A stretch of DNA of 64,000 bases from Paenibacillus turpanensis (GTDB lineage Bacteria; Bacillota; Bacilli; Paenibacillales; YIM-B00363). The notes below the pieces were generated by a model. That model was not told the DNA's origin, did no database searches, and worked only from the letters and a program-made list of their open reading frames with translations. Below, piece after piece: positions 40,484 to 49,147 of this stretch. A program made the translations under genes and the position numbers. How positions within the stretch are numbered: position 1 is the stretch's first letter; each line of letters opens with the position of its first letter. The stretch lies in NCBI RefSeq assembly GCF_011421635.1, contig NZ_WTLI01000017.1, positions 1-64,000 on the forward strand, in the 5' to 3' direction.

Positions 40484-40521
40484 AATGTCATAGGAATATT
40501 ACAGATGAGTAGGTGACACTT

Positions 40522-43500
40522 TTGTTTGAAAAATTTAAAAGATCGAAAAACAATGACAATATTAGAAAGTATTTTCTAGAAGATAAACCATTACAGAAAA
40601 TCAATGATGACAAATTTCAATACAGTCAAGTGGCTGAGATTCTATACGAACTTCTCAAGCAAAATAATTTTCCTACACATATAGGTTTATTTGCTCCTTG
40701 GGGATCTGGAAAAACATCTGTTATAAAACTACTTGAAAGAATACTTGAAGTGGATAAAGCGAATGGTGACAACTTCATTATCAAGGTCATTAGTGTGTGG
40801 AAGTTTGCCGACGATGCACCTTCTTTACATAGAAAAATTGTACGTGAGGTTCAAGCTGAGCTTAATGTTCACGATGAGGAAGGATTAAACAATGAATCTA
40901 CAAAAAGCGAAAGTGTTACCGGTGCGGGCATTTTTTCAATACTCTTTTTAGAAAGTAAGTTATACAGGTGGTCAATAGTCGGCTTTTTGTTAATAATGCT
41001 TATTTCCATCGTTATATCTGTTTATCTTAAAAGCGCTGCTTTCACTTCTATTGCTTCAGGTTTAATCTCGGTGTCCACGATCGCATTAGTAGTTGGTGCA
41101 CTAAAGATATTTATAGGTTCCTACCAACGAGGCAGCCAACTAAGTGTAAAGACAATACCCTTAACCCATGGGGATCAGTATGAGGCAAGATTCAAAGCAA
41201 GTGTAAATAAATTTCTAGAAAAAAATGACGGAAGTAAACTTGTGCTCGTCTTTGATGATCTAGATCGACTGCCTCCGAAGCAGCTACTTGCTGCGCTTAA
41301 CACAATCAAAACTTTTTTACATTCTAAAGATTGCGCATTTATAATTCCATGCGATGAAGGGGTACTTAGAAACGGAATCAAAGCTGCCTTTGAGCAAAAA
41401 GATATTTTAGAGGATGCCAAGTCTGATGATAAATACGTCTCGGAGTTTATAAATAAAACATTTGATTATCAAATTCATCTTCCTATATTGGAACAAAAGA
41501 ATATGAAAAGGTACGCTAAGCAGCTACTTTTAGATCAAGAGATTCAATGGTTAGAGGATTCAGATATTAATATAGATAAAGTACTTGGTATATTAATTCA
41601 TAGTTCAATAAAAACACCGCGGCAGGTAAAAGCTTTATTAAACTCCTTTTCGTCAAATTGGCAACTGGCTAAAAAACGGGACCACGAATCTGGAAAAAAG
41701 TTACTGTCGGCCAATTCCTTGGCGATTGCAGTATTCACGGTACTTCAAACTGATTTTCCAGAGTATTTTATGAAGTTAATTTCTGACCCGTATTTAATAA
41801 CTCGAAATGAGGAATGCAAAGATGGAAATAGTGATGGACTTAATGCATTCCTAACACGTGTTGAAAAATGTATTCCTAAGAATGATCCTAGACCATTTAT
41901 CTATTTTAGTAACGAAAAGTTAAACCCGGTAACAGGAAAACCTGAATTGATAAAGATCAAGGATTATTTACTTAATGCTCAAGTAGAGGAGTTTAAGTCA
42001 TCTTACGAAATTCTGAATGCACGGGATAAGGAAATATTATTTTCATCTGTTATTTCCGACTTTGATGATAATCCCGGCATAGAAGTTGAGAATTGCATCA
42101 AAACGTTAATCGAAGCGGATACCGAACTTAATGTCATCTCAGATATGGATATTCATAATTGGGATCTGCTTCTCAGAGACAATATAGATATCTTAAAGGA
42201 TTTTCCTCCATCAAAAGTTTGCAGGTTGTTAACGTTTTTATCTTATGACAACACCACGTGGAGCGAGTATGGTTCAAAAATTGTTGTTTCTGAATATTCG
42301 AGTGATTTATTACGTTTATGGATTGATAACCCCGTATATATCAGTAAAATGGCAATTCCCAACTTGGCACCTAACCTTGAAGATGCATTTATCCAAAACA
42401 ATGATGGATACTCATTAGCCGCATCGATTTTTGAAGCTTCGTCGGAGCATAAGATTATTAACTCTCTCGACTGGCTCAGAGTTATTAGAGAGTCACTAGA
42501 TACAAATGTTGAAGCGGAATATAAACTAGCGTCTTGGCTAAGGACTTGGGCGACTAAATCAAATAACCCAATCCAAGTAGCATTAATTACTGAATTAGTT
42601 GCAGCTTATGATTTCAAAACAGAAGCTTTCCTCGAGGGTACTGGTGAATTATGGTGCGACAGCTATGTGCAAAATGACGTGGATTTAGCAGCTTTAATAA
42701 TGCTGATGGATCGTGAAGAATTTTGTGGATTCACTGATACAGATTTTGAAAAGATAAATGAATATATGGCAAAATCAACGTACAAGCATATTCGTGATGT
42801 TGTAAGACCTCTCTTAGATCAGTGGTGGGAGGATGAGAAATTTGAAAAGGTAAATAAATATTTGACAACTTTCCCCAGGAGTCCAGGGGTATCAGGATTT
42901 TGCGAAACTAATTTTGATTTCAGTATAGGTGATTACACACAAGAAATTTTCTTAGATATTGTAGTGGAACGCGCAAACACTTTGGGGGGGATCCCCAATA
43001 TTATTAAAAAAATCCAATCTGAATTTGATTCTGCAGTAAATCAACAAAGGGCTTCAAAAACACCAGCTGTTATAAAAACTCTTTTGCAGTCTGAAAAGTT
43101 ACGTGGCTATTTAACAACGGTTAGAGAAAACCTCATGCCCATTAACGATAATTTAATTTGGCTGGGATGGTGTGAACAAGTAGTAAATGACCGGCTTGAT
43201 GTTTTTCATTACCTATGGGCTGAAGATGAAGCTGCCAAAAACTGGATATTCGATTGTGTTATTACTTTAGCGAGTGTGTCGCAGAACTATTTAAACTCTG
43301 GTCGTCCTTATAATAATAATGCTTCTCGATATTTGAACATTTTTATTGAATCTTTATGTGACTCGTATAAAGACATTGATTGGGATGCTGTAGTAACTGA
43401 ATGGGTAAGTTTACCGATGAAGAACAACTCCAACGTGAAGATAGATTTGTTTTCAATCTTAGATTCAACGACTAGATCTACAGTAATAGGACAGTTAAGT

Positions 43501-44127
43501 CGTAGGTGTAACTTAGGATGTGAAGAATTTAACGCATTGCTAATAAAATTTTTAGATGCCTCGGTTAACTCTCATCGGGAGGCAATATCTGCTCGTTGGG
43601 AAGTTATTGGAGAAGAGAATAGAAAGGTTATGCTTGAGAAATGGTCTAATAATCTTGAGAGTGAAGGAACTAAAGAAGTTATTAATTTAACTATAACTTC
43701 TGTCGAGAGCAATCCATTGGCTGATTACATGGAGGAACTGGTCGAATGGGATATCGAGGATCGTCTTAGACAAACGTTATTGACCATTTTGATTGATAAG
43801 CTACCATATGATTATGTAGTTAATTGGGTTAATGAAGCAATGGATAGTATGAATAAAAACGGATTCCATAAATGGAAGGGACATGCCATCGAAGTTGCAA
43901 TTTCGTATAACAAGATTAATGTAAGGAACGTAGAAAATATGCTAGAAGTAGCATTGGGCTTGGGCAAGGACAGAGCAAGACTTGCATTGCAATTACTGCT
44001 GGCCTCTGATTTGAGTAGAATAGAAATTAGAAGATTCAGAGACAGAATAGTTGATCTTTATAATGAATATCCAGATTATGTAGACAAGTTCGGTTTTAGA
44101 TTTAAGCTAAAGAAAGAAGTGAATTGA
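40522..44127 (+). CDS. KAP-family P-loop NTPase with two membrane spans
   Basis: Very large (1201 residues) AT-rich gene. The N-terminal KAP NTPase domain has a Walker A with GSGKTS at 61-66 (LFAPWGSGKTSVIKLLE). Two hydrophobic spans are inserted at about 150-195, as is typical of KAP proteins. Walker B LVLVFDDLDRLPP lies near 240. The remaining 750 residues are helical repeat-like with no recognised catalytic motif. KAP NTPases occur in bacterial mobile and defence contexts and in animal Kidins220. Here it is a lone gene next to a Ro/RNA-repair remnant and a Dnd system, so a phage-defence role is possible but only by context. The start may be TTG 40522 (AGGTG 6 bases before) or GTG 40513. 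Confidence 0.85.
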   Translation: MFEKFKRSKNNDNIRKYFLEDKPLQKINDDKFQYSQVAEILYELLKQNNFPTHIGLFAPWGSGKTSVIKLLERILEVDKANGDNFIIKVISVWKFADDAPSLHRKIVREVQAELNVHDEEGLNNESTKSESVTGAGIFSILFLESKLYRWSIVGFLLIMLISIVISVYLKSAAFTSIASGLISVSTIALVVGALKIFIGSYQRGSQLSVKTIPLTHGDQYEARFKASVNKFLEKNDGSKLVLVFDDLDRLPPKQLLAALNTIKTFLHSKDCAFIIPCDEGVLRNGIKAAFEQKDILEDAKSDDKYVSEFINKTFDYQIHLPILEQKNMKRYAKQLLLDQEIQWLEDSDINIDKVLGILIHSSIKTPRQVKALLNSFSSNWQLAKKRDHESGKKLLSANSLAIAVFTVLQTDFPEYFMKLISDPYLITRNEECKDGNSDGLNAFLTRVEKCIPKNDPRPFIYFSNEKLNPVTGKPELIKIKDYLLNAQVEEFKSSYEILNARDKEILFSSVISDFDDNPGIEVENCIKTLIEADTELNVISDMDIHNWDLLLRDNIDILKDFPPSKVCRLLTFLSYDNTTWSEYGSKIVVSEYSSDLLRLWIDNPVYISKMAIPNLAPNLEDAFIQNNDGYSLAASIFEASSEHKIINSLDWLRVIRESLDTNVEAEYKLASWLRTWATKSNNPIQVALITELVAAYDFKTEAFLEGTGELWCDSYVQNDVDLAALIMLMDREEFCGFTDTDFEKINEYMAKSTYKHIRDVVRPLLDQWWEDEKFEKVNKYLTTFPRSPGVSGFCETNFDFSIGDYTQEIFLDIVVERANTLGGIPNIIKKIQSEFDSAVNQQRASKTPAVIKTLLQSEKLRGYLTTVRENLMPINDNLIWLGWCEQVVNDRLDVFHYLWAEDEAAKNWIFDCVITLASVSQNYLNSGRPYNNNASRYLNIFIESLCDSYKDIDWDAVVTEWVSLPMKNNSNVKIDLFSILDSTTRSTVIGQLSRRCNLGCEEFNALLIKFLDASVNSHREAISARWEVIGEENRKVMLEKWSNNLESEGTKEVINLTITSVESNPLADYMEELVEWDIEDRLRQTLLTILIDKLPYDYVVNWVNEAMDSMNKNGFHKWKGHAIEVAISYNKINVRNVENMLEVALGLGKDRARLALQLLLASDLSRIEIRRFRDRIVDLYNEYPDYVDKFGFRFKLKKEVN

Positions 44128-44195
44128 TTTTTTTCAGATTTGACCTAGTAATGTGTAGTTAGGATTATACAATTTATAAAAATAAGGGTAGGGCA

Positions 44196-44230
44196 AAACC
44201 GTTTCGAATAGAGACGGTTTATTGTTTTTC
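44196..44230 (+). terminator. Terminator after the KAP gene
   Basis: AAACCGTTTC pairs with GAGACGGTTT (44211-44220) around GAATA, followed by a T-rich stretch. It lies between the KAP gene and the WYL remnants, which face it. Confidence 0.75.
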
Positions 44231-44263
44231 AAGATGTTTTTGTGGGGGGGGATATTCAAAAGC

Positions 44264-45081
44264 TCACTCTTCCTCGTCCATCGGCAATACCCCATAACGT
44301 TCCAGCGACTTTAACGACGACTCCAGCATGCGCCGCTTCAAGTAATCTCCTTCGAGCACTCGCACCCGTTTCCCTAGAAAACGAATCTTCGAGAGCAAAT
44401 ACTCCAATTCATCCCCGAGAAGAGTCACTTTCACTCTGTATGTATCGGTATTCAAATCATACTCCACGTCTTTCTCGAAGCTAGAGAAGGCATATAGGAT
44501 GCGCGACAGCTCCCCGTTATACTGGCGAACAAGTTCGATGACGGCTTCGCTTTTACGAGATTCGAGGAGGCTGTCCACTTTTCGAATGATCTCGTCTGCT
44601 CTGGTAGCATCGACTGCTTCAGCCGCGATAGCATGAATCTTCTTCAGTCTCGTGCTCATGAAGGCGCGATGACGGAGGTGGTACCAGAGTAGGTACCATT
44701 CCCGCTTGACCATGGAGTATTCGAGCTTGTACGGAATACCGGAGTGGTCTGCGTTGATCCGGCCGCCTTTAATCTCGTAGGTGATCCGGATGCCGCTCTT
44801 GTCCATAATGAGCCGACGCAAGGGCGGAGGAGCGGGTGGTAGATCTGCTTCTCCATGCTGCACGCTTTCTCGATGAGATGGTTGGAGACATCCATGGCCT
44901 CATCGGACGCAAGCAGCGAACGAAGCTTCCCCAAGGTATCCCCAGTGAAAGCTTCGCCTGCCGCCGGATGCTCAAGCATCGTCTTCAGCCATGCCCGTTC
45001 GTGAGAAGTAACCATGTACGTACCGGAGTCCTCCAGTCGGGAGAGGATCTGATGATTAAAGATTTTCTCGAACAGATTCAT
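44264..45081 (-). pseudogene. WYL-domain regulator 2, frameshifted
   Basis: Two minus-strand frames form one protein. 45081 to about 44825 encodes the N-terminus (MNLFEKIFNHQILSRLEDSG ... ACSMEKQIYHPLLRP). The other frame, from about 44840 to 44264, continues with LRRLIMDKSGIRITYEIKGG and a WYL-domain body (WYLLWYHLRHRAFMSTRLKK), ending MDEEE. A single missing base in the GGG/CCC run near 44822-44826 explains the break. WYL proteins are ligand-sensing regulators that often govern RNA-repair and defence operons. Its start overlaps the end of the neighbouring WYL remnant, so the two formed an operon. A sequencing error in the homopolymer cannot be excluded. Confidence 0.8.
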
Positions 45082-46402
45082 AATAGGATTGGATCTCCTT
45101 CCATTCGGTGCTCATTTCACGGCGGAAACGGGGAGGCTCGAGGATCTCGCAGCTGGAGCCGAAGCTCCGCAGCCACGGCCTGATTTCCGTCGTGCCGTTC
45201 ACGATGAATTCGTACACAAACGACTGCTCATCTTCCGCCACGATCTGCCCCCATTGCCCTTGCAGCATGACCCGCGGGCAGGGGGTTGTACTACGCTGCG
45301 CTCCTTGATGAAATCCGGTTCCGAGCCCTCCGGTTTATAGAAACGTGCACGCACCGTCACCGGCGGACTCGTATCGATGAGCCAGCTGTACCGAATGCTC
45401 TCGAGTAGCTGTTGAATCTTTTCCTCGAACCACTCTTCAGCCACGGCTTCATCCTCTTCAATTTGCGTGATGCCTTCCATGTGATATTTCCGAATACCTT
45501 CCCGGCCGTGAGCAAGCAGATACCAGCGCCCGTACTGATGATCGTAGACGATCTTCAGCGGAAGGGTCTTATGCAGTTTCCCTTGTTTCTCCTTTCCGAA
45601 AAGGGGGTTCGTATTCTTGGATGCGTAGCTTGTTTCGGACTTAGGAGAGAATAGATGAACTTCACTCTCCGCCGCCCCCGGATCGCGTGGAGCAGCGTGA
45701 ACAGATGCGCTTCGTCCAGAATCCGCGAGTAGTAGTGATATTTATATAGAAATGGCTCAACAGCAAGCGTCTCGGCTTGATAGCGCAGCTGATGCTTCTT
45801 CAGTCCATCGCGCAGCAGGTATCCTTGAACGGAAGGAATCTGCGTGTTGGCCATCACGTCCACGAAATCATAGAGGTCGATCAGCTCCCCTCCGTCAGCT
45901 CCCGAACGAGATCGTTCCGAAACCGATAGCGATAAGTGCGCGGGCCAGGTTCCCGCTGAATGACGCCGACCTCTTCCAAATATTTCAGATCTGAGCGAAT
46001 GGTTTTCTCATCAGGCATCGGAAGGTCGGAGGACAGCCCGCCGCAGCATAGATCCAGAGGCTCCATCGCGGTCCGCGCTTGCTCGTTCATGGCTCCCAGC
46101 AGCAAAGAGATGCGTTCGCTTTCCGTTTCCTTAACGGATTTCGCACGGAACAAGAACAGCAGCATCGGATCGGAGGAGTCGTAGTAGCTGTAACGCAGGG
46201 TGTCGGCCAGCTGGCCGCTCTGCTCCTCGTTCGTCTGTTGGTGCACGGAGCTTGCGATGTCTTTGAGACGGCGGATCTTTTTGTCGAAGGTATGTACGGA
46301 AATCCCCAGACGCTCCGCGAACTGCTGCCTGCTGAACGCCCCACTGGTAAGCACGAGCATGCGAAGAAATTGAATTTCCTTATCAAAGCTTTCCTTAGCC
46401 AA
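45056..46402 (-). pseudogene. WYL-domain regulator 1, three frameshifts
   Basis: Segments in different frames add up to one regulator. 46402 to about 45890 carries a helix-turn-helix N-terminus (FSRQQFAERLGISVHTFDKK). About 45887 to 45605 holds QGYLLRDGLKKHQLRYQ and the WYL start (GRRRVKFIYSLLSPK). About 45600 to 45285 holds WYL core (YGRWYLLAHGREGIRKYHM). About 45270 to 45056 holds the C-terminus (WGQIVAEDEQSFVYEF, then the end). Breaks fall at CCCC 45887-45890, the GGGGG run near 45603, and the GGG/GGGGG runs at 45275-45285. All are single-base problems in homopolymers, so either decay or read error. It would have controlled the divergent Y RNA-rsr genes. Confidence 0.8.
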
Positions 46403-46563
46403 AAATGATCCCCCGTTCGCGTATAGCTTGTTCTTTCATTGTAGCAGGGGAGGGAAATGGGCGAAATGGAGAAGTTTATGCCCTGTCGTAATACTTTCGC
46501 CATGTTCGTCGTTCCGGAAATAAGCGAATATGGACGACGCGTAACCACGTGCGGACGGCGAAA

Positions 46564-46701
46564 GATCATCGAGGCGCATGGAAGGGTTACTTCGACTTTT
46601 AATCGGCTTGTCGTTGGTTCGAGTCCAACCTCCTCCGAGAGGAGGAGTAGCTCAGTTGGTAGAGCAGCATGTGCCTTTCCGCCCCCACTTCCTCGATGAT
46701 C
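46564..46701 (+). ncRNA. Y RNA-like RNA 1 with permuted tRNA-like module
   Basis: An 11-bp closing stem (GATCATCGAGG 46564-46574 with CCTCGATGATC 46691-46701) encloses two modules. The Ro-side part carries GAGGCG-N13-CTTCGA (46571-46595), shared with the next two RNAs. The tRNA-like part runs in permuted order: a T-arm GTTGG-TTCGAGT-CCAAC (46613-46629), an acceptor-like stem CTCCTCC/GGAGGAG closed by a GAGA tetraloop (46630-46647), then TA and a D-arm GCTC-AGTTGGTA-GAGC (46650-46665). Bacterial YrlA RNAs are known to mimic tRNA in this way and to be encoded next to rsr, whose remnant begins 265 bases downstream. Confidence 0.85.
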
Positions 46702-46717
46702 TTACTCTCTTGCATAA

Positions 46718-46813
46718 CGAAGCGAGGCGCTTGAAAGGGTTCCTTCGACTAAATGGGTTAGTATTGATAAGCGTCGGGTGACGCTGAGACCTTTTGGACC
46801 TTTCCTCGCTTCG
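46718..46813 (+). ncRNA. Y RNA-like RNA 2 (short form)
   Basis: A 10-bp closing stem CGAAGCGAGG (46718-46727) with CCTCGCTTCG (46804-46813). Inside are GAGGCG (46724) and CTTCGA (46743) at exactly the same spacing as in RNA 1 and RNA 3, and TTCCTC at 46802. A single hairpin GCGTC-GGGT-GACGC (46771-46784) replaces the tRNA-like module. Only 16 bases separate it from RNA 1. Confidence 0.75.
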
Positions 46814-46828
46814 ATATGAAAATAAATC

Positions 46829-46937
46829 CGGTGAGGCGATGGGATGGGCTCCTTCGAGCTTATTCGGAACAATGGTTTACCTGGGCAATACGGCAGGTTC
46901 GACTCCTGCAGCTGCCTATCCCGCTTTTTCCTCACCG
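46829..46937 (+). ncRNA. Y RNA-like RNA 3 with a T-arm
   Basis: An 8-bp closing stem CGGTGAGG (46829-46836) with CCTCACCG (46930-46937). It shares GAGGCG-N13-CTTCGA (46833-46857) and TTCCTC (46928). It holds a perfect tRNA T-arm GCAGG-TTCGACT-CCTGC (46893-46909), bracketed by GGGCA/TGCCT pairing, but no clear D-arm. It ends 28 bases before the rsr remnant start. Confidence 0.78.
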
Positions 46938-46965
46938 TGATCAATAAAGAAGGAGTGACGCAATC

Positions 46966-48045
46966 ATGAGTATGGCGAAGCAACTGTTCGGTTCCATTCG
47001 ACGACCGAACATATGGAATAAAGACAACTACCCTGCGTTCACACGCTCCAGCGAGGAGCAGTACATTCAGGCGCTGCTGACCAATACGATGGGGAATACC
47101 TTTTATGCAGATCAACATGAACTGCTAAACGACGCGGCGCAGCTTCATCACGAGATGGCGGAGAGTAACCCGAGTTTTATGGCTAAGGCGATCGTGTTCG
47201 CAAGAAACGAAGGCTTTATGCGACTGCAGCCGTTGTTCGGACTAGCGATCCTTTCGCTCTACCGTCCTGATTTGTTCGTAAAGATCTTCCTCCTGGTCGT
47301 GCGGTATCCAGCAGACTTGTCTGATTTCCTCAGCATTGTGAAAGGACTAGGACGCGGGCAGGGCGGACGCGCGATCAAACGTCAGGTGAACCGTTTCTTA
47401 TTCGGTGTTTCCGAGTATTGGGCAATCAAGTACAACGGACGCGGATGGGGATACAGCCTGGGGGACGCGATCGCAACCGCCCATCCGAAGCCAGCTGATC
47501 TGAAGCAGCAGGCGCTGTTCCGGTATTTGCGCGGAGAGGAAGCAAACTTGGAATTGCTGCCGCAAGTCGAGGCGAGCAGATCGAGTGGATCGAACGCGGC
47601 AAGCTACCATACGAAACAGGGGAACTCGCTGTTCTGGCTGTTCGATACCGAGGTCATGGATGCGAAGCCTTCGCGCAAGGACAGCATTTTAACATAGGCT
47701 GAACGTATTCATGCTCGCGGAGGAACGGACACGGGAGCGCCTGTGCGTAAGCTGCTGCAGCAACGGGAGAAAGTAGATCAGATCATCATGATCACGGACG
47801 AGCAGCAAAATAGCGGCAGCCCGTTCCACGAGCAGCTGAAGCAGTACCGATCGAAGGTGAACCGAGACGTGAAAGCCTTCATTGTAGACATCGCTCCGTA
47901 TCGCCATACGATGGTACCGGTACAAGATCAACGGACTTTCTACATCTACGGCTGGAGCGACACGGTGCTTTCATATATCGCTCAATCGGTGCAAGGGTAT
48001 GCCACGCTCACGGAGCGAGTGGATGCCATGAGCCTAGAACCATAA
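46966..48045 (+). pseudogene. rsr: Ro60/TROVE protein (Rsr) remnant
   Basis: The Ro ring protein binds Y RNAs and misfolded RNAs. The start has AAGGAG and encodes a normal TROVE N-terminus (QLFGSIRRPNIWNKDNYPAF, then HEAT-repeat helices to about residue 195). Damage follows. A frameshift near 47570 hides EQIEWIERGKLPYE in another frame. A large internal deletion removes the rest of the ring and the start of the vWA domain including its DxSxS metal site (vWA resumes at NSLFWLFDTEV). An in-frame TAG at 47695-47697 interrupts ILT/AERIHARGGTDT. The reading frame then continues to 48045. Only about 359 codons remain against about 530 expected. Confidence 0.85.
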
Positions 48046-48062
48046 CAAGGGAGGGACCACAT

Positions 48063-48919
48063 ATGTCCGACGTAAGACAGCAGATTGAGGTGGAGTTACA
48101 GCGGATTGAGCAGGAAGAAGGCGTTAACATCTTGTCCGCTTGCGAATCGGGGAGTCGGGCATGGGGCTTCCCGTCGAAGGATAGTGATTACGACGTTCGT
48201 TACATCTATATCCGGCCGGTGGAGTGGTATTTGTCGATCTTCGAGAAGCGGGATGTGATCGAGCGGCCGATCAGCGATATGCTGGACATCAACGGTTGGG
48301 ACTTGAAGAAGGCGCTGAACTTATTCCGCAAGTCGAACCCGCCGTTGCTCGAGTGGCTGCAGTCGCCGATCGTGTACTTGGAAAATGGTTCGGTCGCAGA
48401 ACAAATCCGGCGTGTATCCCCTCTTACGTTCTCTCCGCGTTCGTGTATGCATCACTACCTGCATATGGCGAAGGGGAACTACCGGGAGTACTTGTAGGGA
48501 GATCAAGTGAAAATCAAAAAATACTTCTTCGTGCTTCGACCGATTCTTGCCTGCGATTGGATCGAGAAGACGATTGAAATGCGCCGATCGAATTCGATCG
48601 CCTCGTCGAAGGACTTGTGTCGGAGGAGAGCGAGCTGCGGACCGTCATCATGGAATTGCTGGCTCGCAAGAAAGCCGGCGACGAGTTAGATTACGAGCCT
48701 AGGATCAATCCGATCAACGAGTATCTTGAGGATCGGATCGGTTACTTTGAGAGGGCGGTCGCAGAGACAGTGACAGCTGCCGGCGGCCCAAATCGGGAAG
48801 GCACGCTTTCCGCTGCTGCCCACCGAATGGTCGTACGTGTGGAGGGAGTGAGATACAATGAGAGCATATCGCCTTACGCGATGTGCTCTTTAGTCTATAA
48901 TAAGAAATCTATAAATTAA
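48063..48919 (+). pseudogene. RNA-repair nucleotidyltransferase (YcgL/RlaP-like), broken
   Basis: Pol-beta-type nucleotidyltransferase often paired with Ro and RtcB in RNA-repair operons. The N-terminus has the catalytic pattern GSRAWGFPSKDSDYDVR (about 30-46) and IERPISDMLDINGWDLKKAL. An in-frame TAG at 48495-48497 stops it at 144 residues; the same frame goes on with GDQVKIKKYFFVLRPILAC, so a Gln codon (CAG) there would restore it. Near 48580 the frame shifts with loss of sequence, and PIEFDRLVEGLVSEESEL with the C-terminal part continues in another frame. The very end is also unlike the family. It sits 17 bases after the rsr remnant. Confidence 0.8.
48861..48893 (+). terminator. Terminator-like hairpin at the end of the Ro locus
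   Basis: AGAGCATATCGC pairs with GCGATGTGCTCT (one G-U pair) around a 5-base loop, followed by a short T stretch. Confidence 0.55.
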
Positions 48920-49100
48920 TTTCGAAAAGAATATTAGGAATAATCAGTGGTTAAAATTACCTGGGGGTTTCTTATATTTTGTAAATAATTTCTCTTCAAA
49001 TAGTAGTAGAGTTCTAGTACGATTGGTAGTATAACTAAAGTATGGGGATCCTTAGTGACGTAAAATAACCATTGGAAATGTGAACGATGCCACTCAGTCG

Positions 49101-49130
49101 TTGTACAATTAGTTTATAGAACAATATTAT
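49101..49130 (+). promoter_or_regulatory. Promoter of the dptFGH operon
   Basis: TTGTAC (49101-49106) and TATTAT (49125-49130) are 18 bases apart, 17 bases before the dptF ATG, with GGAG (49133-49136) as ribosome site. Confidence 0.55.
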
Positions 49131-49147
49131 ACGGAGTTGATTTAATA

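Larger units (their letters stand above)
39691..40521. other. 830-base region without a clear gene
   Basis: It holds the duplication near 39.7 kb, a TATAAT hexamer at 40013-40018, a nine-codon reading frame at 40083-40112 with GAAGGGA before it, a CCAC-CAAA-GTGG hairpin near 40119-40130, and the strong terminator at 40173. Together these could be a small RNA or leader-peptide transcript. A weak promoter-like pair lies before the KAP gene. GC falls here, so this may be the left edge of the accessory region. Confidence 0.4.

Noticed and set aside
46613..46665. A tRNA gene
   Set aside because: The T-arm comes before the acceptor stem and the D-arm after it, the acceptor strands are joined by a GAGA loop, and there is no anticodon arm or CCA end. 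This is a permuted tRNA-like part of a Y RNA.
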